The position numbers were made by a program, and so were the translations under genes. Positions 9,247 through 18,254 of a stretch of 64,000 nucleotides of DNA are shown one piece after another (position 1 is the stretch's first letter; the number at the start of each line of letters is the position of its first letter). Below the pieces are notes generated by a model, which worked only from the letters and a program-made list of their open reading frames with translations, was not told the origin of the DNA and ran no database searches. The DNA is taken from assembly GCF_021729145.1 (NCBI RefSeq), contig NZ_JAJSLW010000020.1, forward strand, positions 1-64,000. The letters are read 5' to 3'. The DNA comes from Membranihabitans maritimus (lineage in GTDB: Bacteria > Bacteroidota > Bacteroidia > Chitinophagales > Saprospiraceae).

Positions 9247-10149
9247 ATGAAAACGCTTAAAATATCTATTCCTCTATTTATTGTCTTTTTGTCGGTTGTA
9301 TCATTCCAGTGCACGAAGCAATCCTTTCAATCCAATAACGAAGATGTGGGAGTGGAAGAATTGTTGCAAAAAGGAGAACCTATATTCATCAAAGATCTGA
9401 TAATTGCAAAGGATTTGAATATTAGTGAATTGGTTGCAAAAGCGAAAATGGGAGGGGGTAGGGAGTACGCAATATGTGGGTCTGTTTTGGTTTTTGAAAA
9501 CTGCACATTCGAAGGGGATCTGACAGGGGATTTTAGGGAGAGAAATAATCACACAACAACATCTTTCTTACATCCCGTTCGCTTTATTGATTGTGATTTT
9601 AAGAGAAAGGTCGATTTTAGCGAGTGTGAATTTCGTAGCGCTGTTTCTTTTTTCCGTTGTACCTTTTATGAGGAGCCGTCATTTCAGGGAGCTTCTTTTC
9701 GAGGGAAGGTCGCTATGCGCGAAAACCATTTTTTTGAAAATACTATGTTTCAGGATGCCGTTTTTCACGAATCTGTTAATTTTTCAAAATCTGTTTTTCA
9801 CAAAGACATTAGTTTTCAAAATGTCCATTTCAACGACCGTTTATTGATGCATTCAATTAAAATATTGGGATACGGAGACTTTACGCTGATGGATTGTGAC
9901 CGGGATTTCCTATTTAATTACGCTGAATGTCCGGGGAAGTTGGTATTTGATCATTCTTTTTTCAGAAAGAGATCCGAATTTATAAGTTTTAATGGAAACG
10001 ATTTATCGATGCGCTCTTGCGACTTTTATGCATTGAAAATGGATAAATCAGTGCTGACCGGCTATTTGGATCTGGAGTCAAGTAGATTTGATAAAGGGGA
10101 TTTTCAGCGGGAAAACATTGAATATGAAAAAATAATTGGAATAAACTGA
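9247..10149 (+). CDS. Pentapeptide-repeat-like lipoprotein
   Basis: 300 aa. A lipoprotein signal ends in VSFQC. From about residue 80 onward, five-residue periodic units with a central Phe recur (FENCTFEGDLTG, DCDFKRKVDFSECEFRSAVSFFRCTF, ASFRGKVAMRENHF). This is characteristic of a right-handed pentapeptide-repeat beta-helix. Such proteins act as scaffolds or DNA mimics; this one is exported, so a structural cell-envelope role is more likely. The next gene follows 54 bp later and may be co-transcribed. No specific function can be given. Confidence 0.7.
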   Translation: MKTLKISIPLFIVFLSVVSFQCTKQSFQSNNEDVGVEELLQKGEPIFIKDLIIAKDLNISELVAKAKMGGGREYAICGSVLVFENCTFEGDLTGDFRERNNHTTTSFLHPVRFIDCDFKRKVDFSECEFRSAVSFFRCTFYEEPSFQGASFRGKVAMRENHFFENTMFQDAVFHESVNFSKSVFHKDISFQNVHFNDRLLMHSIKILGYGDFTLMDCDRDFLFNYAECPGKLVFDHSFFRKRSEFISFNGNDLSMRSCDFYALKMDKSVLTGYLDLESSRFDKGDFQRENIEYEKIIGIN

Positions 10150-10202
10150 TGACTTTTTCCGAGCTCAATCCATACATAAGTGAAATCAAAAAAATTATAG
10201 TT

Positions 10203-11306
10203 ATGAAAAATTACATATTCTTACTCGCACCAATTTTTATGTTTTGTATTCAATCTTGTAACAGCCAAAACCCACCTATGCAAATCTCCGATCAAAAAGC
10301 CCAGTCCTCTGACTATCAACTTCATTATTTAGAAAAAGATATGTTTTATCTGGCTTTGCCCGACGGATGGAATGTAGTAGGCCCTCGCCATACAGGTAAT
10401 CCTTATATTATCGGTCCCCAGGGAATAAAAGTGTACAGTAATACCATTGAAAATTATTATTACAATTGCAATCCGATGATGGTCCAGGCTGCTCAAGCGA
10501 AAGGTTGGCAAATAGTCAATCCCGTTGCCCTGGAGACGATCGTAGAGCAAAATCTAAAATCAAGGATTGAGGCACAAGGTGGAAAGTTTATCAAAAAATA
10601 TTCATTGACAAACCTGGAAAATGCAGATCGTTATTTGGCACAGATAACTATACAGGCTCATGGATTCCAGCCACTGGGTGTCAATGTGCTCGCGACGGAG
10701 TGGATGAACCCGGAAGGAAATCGGTCTTTGATTGTTTTGACGCAAACAATGATCAGAAGCCATACAGGGTTTTCGATGTGGAGTTTGTCCATGGAAGAAC
10801 TGGAAGCCCCTGAAGCAGTTTTTGAGAATGCAAAGGAAATCTATCTAGAAGCCTTAACCAACAAAAAATATGATGAACAACAAATCATAGCTGCAGGTAG
10901 AAATCAAAGGGCCCAACATCAGCAACAAATGGCCAGTAATCAGGCAATGTGGAACCAACGGATGAGGAATAGTGCCATTGCCCATCAAAATAGGATGGCT
11001 GCCAATCAGGCTTCATTTCAGGCAACGCAAAAAGCGTTTACGGATGCTTCTAACAGTATAAGTGATATGTCTATGAACGGATATTGGAGCCGCAGTGCCT
11101 CTTCATATCAATCCCAACAAAATGCGGTCAATGGAATTCATGAAGAACAAACCATTACCAATCCCTATAATGGTAATTCCATGCAGGTCAACCAGGGGTA
11201 TAAAAGAACATTTGTTGACCCGTATGGTAATTATTACCAAACAAATGATGTACTTATGAACCAGGGAGAGTATTCCCAATTGGATAATTACAGAGAGGTC
11301 AAATAG
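10203..11306 (+). CDS. Lipoprotein of unknown function with Gln/Asn/Met-rich C-terminus
   Basis: 367 aa from the chosen start. An upstream in-frame ATG at 10149 overlaps the previous stop, but the ATG at 10203 gives a clean lipoprotein signal (MKNYIFLLAPIFMFCIQSC), so it is preferred. Residues about 30-230 form a globular domain (FYLALPDGWNVVGP, WMNPEGNRSLIVLTQTM). From about 240 the protein becomes rich in Gln, Asn, Met and Ala (HQQQMASNQAMWNQRMRN, HQNRMAANQASFQATQ), probably helical and extended, before a short tail with NPYNG and VDPYGNYYQTND segments. I do not recognise the family. Likely in one transcript with the upstream pentapeptide gene. Confidence 0.75.
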   Translation: MKNYIFLLAPIFMFCIQSCNSQNPPMQISDQKAQSSDYQLHYLEKDMFYLALPDGWNVVGPRHTGNPYIIGPQGIKVYSNTIENYYYNCNPMMVQAAQAKGWQIVNPVALETIVEQNLKSRIEAQGGKFIKKYSLTNLENADRYLAQITIQAHGFQPLGVNVLATEWMNPEGNRSLIVLTQTMIRSHTGFSMWSLSMEELEAPEAVFENAKEIYLEALTNKKYDEQQIIAAGRNQRAQHQQQMASNQAMWNQRMRNSAIAHQNRMAANQASFQATQKAFTDASNSISDMSMNGYWSRSASSYQSQQNAVNGIHEEQTITNPYNGNSMQVNQGYKRTFVDPYGNYYQTNDVLMNQGEYSQLDNYREVK

Positions 11307-11410
11307 GAAAACAGGTTCGTCAGTTTTCTGACAATTATTAAATCCACTTTTTAACCTATCTAAATCTTCACAATAGTAGCCCGTTATTTTTCCTATTAGA
11401 ACTCTTTTCT

Positions 11411-11443
11411 GCCTTTGGTGCATACGCGCCAGGGGCTTTTTTT
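11411..11443 (+). terminator. Intrinsic terminator after the 10.2-11.3 kb lipoprotein gene
   Basis: An 11-bp stem with three G-U pairs (GCCTTTGGTGC, 11411-11421, with GCGCCAGGGGC, 11426-11436), loop ATAC, then seven T residues (11437-11443). It is about 105 bp after the stop codon. Confidence 0.8.
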
Positions 11444-11594
11444 ATTGATCGTGGTTTAATAACAAGCAAGTATTATTATAGGATAATCTGGACTTTTGTC
11501 TAACCGGCACAGGGCTGTTGTATGAATTTTATAAAATGATAATTGTAATTCTTATATTCTCCATGATTATATTATTAATTAAACAACATACTTA

Positions 11595-13226
11595 ATGTCA
11601 AAGCTGTACGCCATGTTTAAATTTTCAAAACCCTCCATATTTATTTTCACATTTCTGTTTTATGTAATATCCGGATCAGCTAGAGAGAGCGTTAATCCAA
11701 GTCCATTGGAGAGTGACATTGCTGATTTTGGTATAATATGGGGAGCATTGAAATTTAGGTCGGATGTTCCACATGATAAAATCGATAGTTTGGGAGCATA
11801 TTATCTACAAAAGGTTGTTAACCAAGGAGGTGATGAAAGCCATAAAATTATCGGTCGTTTTATTTCCGAGTTGAAGATGTATGAAAGGTCAGGTAAGAAA
11901 GACTGTGGTTGTGTTTCAATACTGGACCATATTGACCTGGATAGAGATATATTAGAAAAATTAAAAAAACTTGTTTGTGGCAGTACAAAACAACGGGTAA
12001 ATTTCAGGGATAGTGGAGTGCCAGAGAATGTACCGTTTAAGTATAGTAGTTATAGATTTGATCGTAATACCCCGGAATTGAGTGTATTGACATTACTCTA
12101 TTATTGGAATGCTGTTCAATATTTATATGCCTATAGGAATGAAATGGAAGTAAATTGGATTTCACTACTTCCAATGTATGTTCAGAAAATCCTCAAATCT
12201 GATACGGTGCTGGAATATGAAACTCATTTCATGGCGCTCAGTGCTGCTATGGAAGATGCGCATTCCTACTTGGTAAGTATACAGTTCTCATCTCGAAATG
12301 GATGGTACGAATTGGATTCCCAATTAATGTATCGCCCGGAAAAAGGAATGTATGTGGACGCACCGGGTATCTTGACATCAAATTTAAAGAGGGGAGACCG
12401 GATTTTGACTATTGATGATATTTCGGTTGATTCCCTGGTATCTGCGTATAGCCCTTATGTGTATGCCGGGAATCCTGAGGACAAAGGAAGTGAAATAGCG
12501 AAAATGTGTACAAAATCAAATAAGCGGGATCATGTATTTCAAATAATGAGGGATGGAAGAGAAGTTACCATTGAAATAAGGTATTATTCCTATCAAGACA
12601 TAAAGGATGCTTATCAAAGTGACAGTGTAGCATTGGAAATAATTGATCCCAATACTTGTTACCTGGATATTCGAAAAGTTACGGAAGACAATTATAGAAA
12701 GGTATTCGAAAAAGCATCAGAATATAATACGTTGATTTTGGATATGAGAAGTTATCCATATATAGATTTTATAGATATCGTCAACCAGTGTGTACTTTTT
12801 GAAAAGAAAAGATTTGTAAAGTATATGAACCAGGATTCTATTAATATTGGTTGTTTTAATTTGGATGAGAACAGTGATCGATGCTATACCGCGCCGAAAA
12901 CAGACAAGAGGAAACGGCCTTTTAATTCCTACGTTATTGGTCTTGTTAATCACCAAACGCAAAGTCACGTGGAATACATTCTCCAAATGCTTAAAACCTA
13001 TGACCGTTTTGAATCAGTGGGAAGCCATACCGCCGGTGCCAATGGTTCTGTCATTCGCTTGCAGGTATCCGAAGGGATAAAAGCAATATTTACCGTTCAA
13101 AAAGTAATAGATCCGGAGGAAGGAGTCACCAATGGAACCGGGCATATTCCGGATTATGTGGTGGAAGAAGACGGATTTTCTGGCTCCGATGCTATTTTGG
13201 AAAAAGCCATATCATTAGTGAGGTGA
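11595..13226 (+). CDS. S41-type (tail-specific) peptidase homologue, exported
   Basis: 543 aa. A signal peptide or membrane anchor occupies about 8-31; a second in-frame ATG at 11613 is also possible. The middle contains a PDZ-like segment (LKRGDRILTIDDISVDSL) and the C-terminal part the S41 fold (CYLDIRKV, TLILDMRSYP, SYVIGLVNHQTQSHVEYI, GSHTAGANGSVIRL). The TQSHVE motif aligns with the family TxSxxE that carries the nucleophile Ser, and TAGANG is the usual following motif. Activity is therefore plausible, although the region is divergent. It would act in the periplasm or at the cell surface. Long promoterless-looking flanks suggest a single-gene unit. Confidence 0.72.
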   Translation: MSKLYAMFKFSKPSIFIFTFLFYVISGSARESVNPSPLESDIADFGIIWGALKFRSDVPHDKIDSLGAYYLQKVVNQGGDESHKIIGRFISELKMYERSGKKDCGCVSILDHIDLDRDILEKLKKLVCGSTKQRVNFRDSGVPENVPFKYSSYRFDRNTPELSVLTLLYYWNAVQYLYAYRNEMEVNWISLLPMYVQKILKSDTVLEYETHFMALSAAMEDAHSYLVSIQFSSRNGWYELDSQLMYRPEKGMYVDAPGILTSNLKRGDRILTIDDISVDSLVSAYSPYVYAGNPEDKGSEIAKMCTKSNKRDHVFQIMRDGREVTIEIRYYSYQDIKDAYQSDSVALEIIDPNTCYLDIRKVTEDNYRKVFEKASEYNTLILDMRSYPYIDFIDIVNQCVLFEKKRFVKYMNQDSINIGCFNLDENSDRCYTAPKTDKRKRPFNSYVIGLVNHQTQSHVEYILQMLKTYDRFESVGSHTAGANGSVIRLQVSEGIKAIFTVQKVIDPEEGVTNGTGHIPDYVVEEDGFSGSDAILEKAISLVR

Positions 13227-13805
13227 TTTGAAAAAGGTTTCTATCTAATTATATACGCTGAAATGCATTGTGACGATAACCTCGATTACTTAGATATAGT
13301 AAAGTCTGTAGGCGAAAGGATATTATTTTTTAGCGATATTGTTTTTACAGTTTATATTAGAGATAATCCATTACATCTTATTGAATTCAATCTAACATCT
13401 ATTACTAATGGAAGATTTATTTTACCCCAAGCGATATAATCTGTTTACCCCCATTCGGATAACCCATAAAATCCCAGCGGGATTGGAGTATGTTAGTCAG
13501 AGTTTTTAATTTAGAATGTCGACCCCGGAGGGTGTCGGATTTTGTTGTAATAGTATTATGTCCTTACAATGTCACTCATTTTCAAAAGGGTGAATAGAGG
13601 TCGACCTAGCTGAAAGGGGGGGGAGAAAGTTGAATAGGTCCTGTATAAGCTCATTTGCTGAAGCATAGGCAGCTCTGACTCATAGGGGATTCCCTCATTT
13701 CTGCAGGATGTTAGGGATTTTGCCCCCAAAAGCAACCTTTTGCATTATTACGGGATTTCTTCTCATTTGCACAAATGCAATAACCTATGTTCTGTAAAAA
13801 CAACC
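13227..13805. other. Gene-poor stretch with one 58-codon frame and GC-rich palindromes
   Basis: No convincing gene. A 58-codon plus-strand frame at 13263-13439 (begins MHCDDNLDYLDIV) has no recognisable family or ribosome site. Downstream, two short palindromic clusters stand out: AATCCCAGCGGGATT near 13470 and GACCCCGGAGGGTGTC near 13518. They resemble REP-like dispersed palindromes seen in Bacteroidota intergenic DNA. A poly-G run occurs near 13614. Confidence 0.35.
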
Positions 13806-13842
13806 AAAAAAAGTCCCTGCTCAACCAAAGCCGAACAGGGAC
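13806..13842 (-). terminator. Intrinsic terminator of the MotA/ExbB-like operon (minus strand)
   Basis: On the minus strand a GTCCCTG...CAGGGAC stem (13836-13842 with 13813-13819) encloses a partly paired 16-nt loop and is followed by seven T residues (plus-strand A-run 13806-13812). It is 28 bp past the stop of the channel gene. Confidence 0.8.
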
Positions 13843-13870
13843 CCAATGCAATGTTTGCAGATCGTAATCC

Positions 13871-14623
13871 TTACGTATGTCTGTAAATTCGACTTATAAG
13901 ATTGTCGACGATGTATCTTTTACTTTTTGCATAGAAATTGTCCATGATTTCCAGGTAATTGTGGAAGATGTAGTTCAGGATCAATCCCAGGACCAGGGCT
14001 ACCAGGGTAGTATCAAAAGCCGCATTGAGATAAGATGTCAATATCGGCATACCTTCTTCGGTCTGTGCCAGGTGGGCATTCCCAATGGCACTGGTCAATC
14101 CAATTAGTGTCCCGATAAATCCGAGTGACATAATCGCTGCTATAAGGTATCGCACCATACTCAGGTTTCCTTCCATTTCTTCCTTCGTGTTTTCGATCTG
14201 GACATCCAACACCTGCAGTGTTTCGGATATTGATTGGTCATTGCGGTACTGTGTACAGGCTTTTTTGATAAAATCCGAAATAAGATAAAGCACACCCCTC
14301 TTTTCGATTTCCAATACGCTGAGTTTGATGTCGGCCACTTCATCCGGAGTGAGAACCAATTGGTCCTCTTCTGGCAGCAGGTTTAGATTAAATCCCCCGT
14401 ACTGCTTTTTTAAGTAACTGCGCATTTTGTATAGTTCAAGAATCGCATATATAAAAGCGAAATAACAAACAAACTGAATGTACCCGTTTTCGGTGCCCCC
14501 GAACATGATAAACAGGCGTTGTATAGAGGGGATCGCTCCTGTCGCGTTTACTAAAAGGGTAAGTACAAACCAGATGACTAATGCTCCGGCTAAACTGATG
14601 GCTATAGTAATTAACTTATTCAT
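13871..14623 (-). CDS. MotA/TolQ/ExbB-type proton-channel protein
   Basis: 250 aa with the family layout: TM1 about 4-26, TM2 about 49-64, a long cytoplasmic segment, TM3 about 158-181 (AAIMSLGFIGTLIGLTSAIG) and TM4 about 202-221 (DTTLVALVLGLILN). GTLIG in TM3 and the DTTL...G pattern in TM4 are the conserved channel-lining features. It is the last gene of a four-gene operon, 12 bp after a gene for an ExbD/MotB-like anchor, so the two probably form a proton-driven stator. It is not a flagellar MotA; no flagellar genes are nearby. The process it powers is unknown. Confidence 0.85.
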   Translation of the reverse strand: MNKLITIAISLAGALVIWFVLTLLVNATGAIPSIQRLFIMFGGTENGYIQFVCYFAFIYAILELYKMRSYLKKQYGGFNLNLLPEEDQLVLTPDEVADIKLSVLEIEKRGVLYLISDFIKKACTQYRNDQSISETLQVLDVQIENTKEEMEGNLSMVRYLIAAIMSLGFIGTLIGLTSAIGNAHLAQTEEGMPILTSYLNAAFDTTLVALVLGLILNYIFHNYLEIMDNFYAKSKRYIVDNLISRIYRHT

Positions 14624-14635
14624 TTTTTTTAATTT

Positions 14636-15544
14636 TTATGGATTTACTGATAATTGAAAATGGAAACTTCCGTCGGCATTGACATTCATTACGCCTACAC
14701 GTGTTCTTTCTCGTTCGCTCAAAGGCAGGGAAATGGTAAATTTTTCCCCTTGCTCCCCGGATTCAGCTGAATTGGTATAAACAAGTCCATTGATTGACAG
14801 CCGATCCTTGGGTTCAGGTGATTCTTTGTATTGGGCAAGAATAGTATACTCACCGGGAATGATACCATCGAATTGTCGGACGGCTTCCTGAGATGTTCTC
14901 AAATCACCTCCGAAAATACTTGTTCTTGATTTTCCACTGTCCCAAAACCCGATGAAGTCTCTGTACCGCCTTGCTCCGAAAACACAATCACCATCTTTGC
15001 ATACGTAGAGGTCTACGTTGTCTTTTTCATCCTCCCATTTGAGTTCGATTGAAAAACTGCAAGGAACTGATGGTAATGGACCGTCATACCTTGAAGTTCG
15101 TGGTGTTGGTTTTTCGGGTTCTGCTGTATTTTTGCTTAATTCGGGTGTTGGTATTTCAGGGGCGGGAATTTTTTTCACCGCTTTTTCAACAGTTCTTTCC
15201 GAAGTTTTGCTATTTGTCACCAGATCATTTTGTTTGGGTATCTCAGGACATTCGGGGCATTTTTTGGGTGGAGGACAATTTTCAATACTCGGCATTTTCT
15301 TATAGTCCACCACCACCGCCAGTAGGGAGTCCCCGACAATTTTATCTAACAGGCTGTCGGGGATTTCACCAAAAAATTGTTGTTGAACGGTATCGTACAT
15401 TACTGATAGTTGGGGTTGCACTGCAGGTGCTTCTCCTTCACCTTTTGGAACCACTATGAAGAGGAAGATTACTGCTCCCAGGGCTCCTGACAACAAATCC
15501 AAAAAGGAGATATTGAACAGTTCTATATTTTGGCGTTTCATCAC
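14636..15544 (-). CDS. ExbD/MotB-like single-span protein with periplasmic DUF2135-like domain
   Basis: 302 aa. The N-terminus MMKRQNIELFNISFLDLLSG followed by a hydrophobic span (about 14-32) carries Asp16 at the membrane face, the position of the proton-binding Asp of ExbD/TolR/MotB. A Pro-rich linker (about 80-165) leads to a beta-sandwich domain at about 168-302. Its phrases (ELKWEDEKDNVDLYVCKDGDCVF, GIIPGEYTILAQYKES) match the DUF2135/YfaP pattern of LxWxxxxDxDLxV and PGxYxxxxxY. No OmpA-type peptidoglycan-binding domain is present, so the load of this stator would differ from MotB. Partner channel 12 bp downstream, zinc-ribbon gene 2 bp upstream. Confidence 0.75.
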   Translation of the reverse strand: MMKRQNIELFNISFLDLLSGALGAVIFLFIVVPKGEGEAPAVQPQLSVMYDTVQQQFFGEIPDSLLDKIVGDSLLAVVVDYKKMPSIENCPPPKKCPECPEIPKQNDLVTNSKTSERTVEKAVKKIPAPEIPTPELSKNTAEPEKPTPRTSRYDGPLPSVPCSFSIELKWEDEKDNVDLYVCKDGDCVFGARRYRDFIGFWDSGKSRTSIFGGDLRTSQEAVRQFDGIIPGEYTILAQYKESPEPKDRLSINGLVYTNSAESGEQGEKFTISLPLSERERTRVGVMNVNADGSFHFQLSVNP

Positions 15545-15546
15545 TT

Positions 15547-15822
15547 TTAGTTTTGTTGTTGTTTGCGAATTTTCGTTTCTGTGGCTTGCGGTGTATTTTC
15601 AATTCCGATTTGCGGCAGTGGAAAGTTACACCTGATGCATTTGTGGCCATTCCCGGGGTCAACTGTTCCACAGTTCCGGCAGGTCCTGTAAAGGGTTTTT
15701 ACGTTGTTTTTAGTTTGAACCTTCGCAGGAGTATATGGTATTAGTTGGCCTTTCATGTTGCAATGATTACATTCCAGCACCTCGTCTTCGTGAATTGTGT
15801 GACAATTTTTGCAGCGTTTCAT
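15547..15822 (-). CDS. Small double zinc-ribbon protein
   Basis: 91 aa with two rubredoxin-knuckle pairs: CKNCH with CNHC near residues 4-21, and CRNCG with CIRC near 48-63. This makes up to two zinc ribbons, with no signal peptide or membrane span. It lies 4 bp after a barrel gene and 2 bp before the ExbD-like gene, so translation is probably coupled. Its placement suggests a cytoplasmic adaptor or regulator for the channel complex, but no activity can be read from the sequence. Confidence 0.7.
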   Translation of the reverse strand: MKRCKNCHTIHEDEVLECNHCNMKGQLIPYTPAKVQTKNNVKTLYRTCRNCGTVDPGNGHKCIRCNFPLPQIGIENTPQATETKIRKQQQN

Positions 15823-15826
15823 GGGA

Positions 15827-16612
15827 TCAATATTTTACGCCTACATTAAAATCAAGGCGGTGTTCGTAACCAATTTCCAATGCAAATGTCCTGCTTTTTA
15901 TACTGCCCTGGACTTTGCGTTCCCCGCCATTCACCAGGTAACTTTTATTGAGCATGTCCCCACTGCTTTCCAGGATCATATTGACCTTGAAACTTCCTTT
16001 CGGACTAACATCAATAGCTATTCCAGGCATAAAGACGAAGCTGACATTTGATTTCTTAAGTAAGTTGTCACCTGCATTTCCATATTCATAAGTGTACTCA
16101 TTGATTATTTCTCCTTTATTCAACAGTTGGAATTCGTCCGTCTCGGTTACTTTTCCTGCTCCGAGGTTGAACTGAGGGCCTAATGCTATACTAAATTTGA
16201 AAGCACCTTGTCCCAGTTTATAGCGGGCCATTAAAGGAATACTGATGAAATTGTATTTGGTTTTGACTGTCAGTTCTCCTACATCGGTAGATCCATCAGG
16301 TAATACCCAGTATTTGCTATTCGGATCGTCCCGGTTCTCTGTAAGTTTATTGCCTCTTTGATTATAACGTGCCCCGGTGAGTATGGCAAGGTTCCCAAAT
16401 TGGATGCCGAGGTCAATTCCCCCCTGATATTGTAAGGTTCTGGAGATATTTCCGTCAAAATCCCTTCCGGGGAATGGCATGTCACCGGCTAATTTTTGTT
16501 TGGCTAAGTTTGCACCTCCGCTAGCACCTACAACAAGCGAGGTCTGTGAAAATGCGGATGAAAGAAAAATAAATAAAGTACCTGTGATGATAAATCTTAT
16601 GATCTGCTTCAT
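15827..16612 (-). CDS. Outer-membrane beta-barrel protein (PorT/OmpW-like, about eight strands)
   Basis: 261 aa. A signal peptide (about 1-22, ending SSAFSQ) is followed by alternating hydrophobic strands with glycine turns: LVVGASGGANLAKQKL, GIDLGIQFGNLAILTGARYNQRG, FISIPLMARYKLGQGAFKFSIALGPQFNLGAG and TFALEIGYEHRLDFNVGVKY. This is the usual Bacteroidota outer-membrane beta-barrel (PorT-like) pattern. It is first in the operon with the zinc-ribbon, ExbD-like and channel genes, which would place one component in the outer membrane and two in the inner membrane. Confidence 0.8.
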   Translation of the reverse strand: MKQIIRFIITGTLFIFLSSAFSQTSLVVGASGGANLAKQKLAGDMPFPGRDFDGNISRTLQYQGGIDLGIQFGNLAILTGARYNQRGNKLTENRDDPNSKYWVLPDGSTDVGELTVKTKYNFISIPLMARYKLGQGAFKFSIALGPQFNLGAGKVTETDEFQLLNKGEIINEYTYEYGNAGDNLLKKSNVSFVFMPGIAIDVSPKGSFKVNMILESSGDMLNKSYLVNGGERKVQGSIKSRTFALEIGYEHRLDFNVGVKY

Positions 16613-16755
16613 GATTTTACATTTTTAAGTTTAGAAATTAATTACACATAATTGTTGATTAATAAATTTGTAAAAGCGCTTTCGGTCGTATATGGAATGG
16701 GCCTTCCTAAAGTCATCATCTTTTTTATAAAAAAAATGAATTATTTTATAATCAG

Positions 16756-16790
16756 TTGGTAGTCAATTATTTATTGTGTGTATATTTTTG
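16756..16790 (+). promoter_or_regulatory. Candidate Bacteroidota promoter for the ECF-TPR-CHAT unit
   Basis: Within the 326-bp divergent gap 16613-16938 a -7 element TATTTTTG (16783-16790) fits TAnnTTTG, and a TTG lies 24 nt upstream (16756-16758). The spacing is slightly longer than the usual 17-23. The leader to the sigma gene would be about 145 nt. The rest of the gap is AT-rich and shows no other clear element. Confidence 0.3.
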
Positions 16791-16938
16791 TAAAGAATAT
16801 TTATTGAATATTTATGATGACTTTTTAGCCGGTTATTCTATAAACTACTGAAAAGCAGAATTTTTAAATTTTGAAAACTGGAGTTCTGAATGTAGAGAGT
16901 AGTGTTAAATTGCTATTTTTATTGGCAAATAGACAATT

Positions 16939-17505
16939 ATGAAATCAGGCAGTACCCGCGATTATAATAATGAAGAGCTGGTTGAAGGTTTGAAAGTGCA
17001 GAATTCACAGGTAATCCAATATTTGTACGAAAAAGTAGGACCTATGGTATACAAATTAATACTTGATTCAGGTGGTAAGCTGGCAGATGCCAAAGATATA
17101 TTTCAGGAAGGCGTCCTGGCGGCCTATTTAAATATCCGGACAGGAAAATACAGCTCTTCTCAAAATGCCAAGTTTTCTACCTATTTAATACAAATCTGTA
17201 AGTTCAAATGGTATGATTTGAATAAAAGCTCCTATGTGAAAAAGAAGTCAGATGAGGAAATAAAAGATATTGCAGATGTTGAGGAATGGTCCGGGGAGTC
17301 AGAAGCAGAACAACGAATTAAACACCTTCATAAGTTATTGGGGCACCTTGGGGAACGGTGTAAGAGAATATTACATCTTTTTTATTGGAAAAAATTGTCG
17401 ATTGAAGAAATTGGACTTGCTATGGAACTCGAAACCAATTCAGCCAAGAACCAAAAATACCGTTGCATGAAAAAATTGAAGGAACTCGCAACTCATAAAA
17501 ATTAA
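16939..17505 (+). CDS. ECF-family RNA polymerase sigma factor
   Basis: 188 aa. Region 2 lies at about 20-95 (QNSQVIQYLYEKVGPMVYKLI, DAKDIFQEGVLAAYLNI, FSTYLIQICKFKWYD) and region 4 at about 125-185 (LGERCKRILHLFYWKKLSIEEIGLAMELET, then NSAKNQKYRCMKKLK). It starts a three-gene unit, followed after 4 bp by an anti-sigma-like TPR membrane protein and then a TPR-CHAT protein. In Bacteroidota such triads are usually self-regulated, and the sigma factor probably also controls the adjacent genes. Confidence 0.9.
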   Translation: MKSGSTRDYNNEELVEGLKVQNSQVIQYLYEKVGPMVYKLILDSGGKLADAKDIFQEGVLAAYLNIRTGKYSSSQNAKFSTYLIQICKFKWYDLNKSSYVKKKSDEEIKDIADVEEWSGESEAEQRIKHLHKLLGHLGERCKRILHLFYWKKLSIEEIGLAMELETNSAKNQKYRCMKKLKELATHKN

Positions 17506-17509
17506 AACC

Positions 17510-18253
17510 ATGGATCAGAAAGACTTTGAATTATTGGAGAAATATCTCTTAGGTCGAATGAACCCTGAAGAAGTATCCTCATTTGAAATCAGGTTGAATA
17601 AAGAACCGGAATTATCTGCTGAAAAGCGGGAGATGGAGGATGCCTTGATGGCAATCGAATATTCTGCTCTCAAAGATACATTAGGAGATTTTGAAGTTCC
17701 CTATGAAGATGGTGAAAAGGGAAAGGGGGTAACAGGAGCTGCTGAACCATCAAAGAAAGGAAGAATTATTTCCATGCGAATGATTTCAGTGGCAGCCAGT
17801 ATGTTGATTTTTGGATTTGCATTGTATTTTATCGTACAAAAAATGTATTCGCCCGGAATTGATTTTCAGGAAATATTTTATAAAGATCCGGGATTGCCTA
17901 CAGTAATGAGTGAAACAGACCGGTATTTATTTTATGATGCCATGGTTGATTACAAAGCTGGAAAATTTGAAACGGCTTTGGAAAAATGGCAGAATACTTC
18001 AGATGTTGGCCGGGATACCCTGGATTATTATTCGGGAATGGCCTTGCTCAATATGGGCGACTGGGATGAAGCCCGGGTGCAGTTGGAAAAGATTCCGGAG
18101 GAAAGTATTTTTTACGACAAATCCAACTGGTACAGAGTATATATTTTATTGTATCAAAAGGAATATGAAGCGGCGTTAACATTGCTAACGGAAGTACCTG
18201 ATACTTTTGAAGGATATCAAAACGTCCGGGAATATTTGTCCAAAAAACAATAG
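17510..18253 (+). CDS. Anti-sigma-factor-like membrane protein with periplasmic TPR region
   Basis: 247 aa. The cytoplasmic N-terminus (FELLEKYLLGRMNPEEVSSF and following, about 1-60) resembles the sigma-binding domain of Bacteroidota anti-sigma factors. One membrane span (about 88-106, MISVAASMLIFGFALYFIV) follows. The C-terminal half carries TPR-like helices (DAMVDYKAGKFETALEKW, SGMALLNMGDWDEARVQLEKI, VYILLYQKEYEAALTLL). Position directly after the ECF gene supports a role in holding the sigma factor at the membrane. The zinc-binding His/Cys motif of ZAS anti-sigmas is absent. Confidence 0.7.
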   Translation: MDQKDFELLEKYLLGRMNPEEVSSFEIRLNKEPELSAEKREMEDALMAIEYSALKDTLGDFEVPYEDGEKGKGVTGAAEPSKKGRIISMRMISVAASMLIFGFALYFIVQKMYSPGIDFQEIFYKDPGLPTVMSETDRYLFYDAMVDYKAGKFETALEKWQNTSDVGRDTLDYYSGMALLNMGDWDEARVQLEKIPEESIFYDKSNWYRVYILLYQKEYEAALTLLTEVPDTFEGYQNVREYLSKKQ

Positions 18254-18254
18254 C

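Noticed and set aside
13871-15544. Zorya defence system (ZorA/ZorB)
   Set aside because: The anchor lacks an OmpA-like domain and no ZorC/ZorD or ZorE gene is near; only the channel-anchor pairing is similar.
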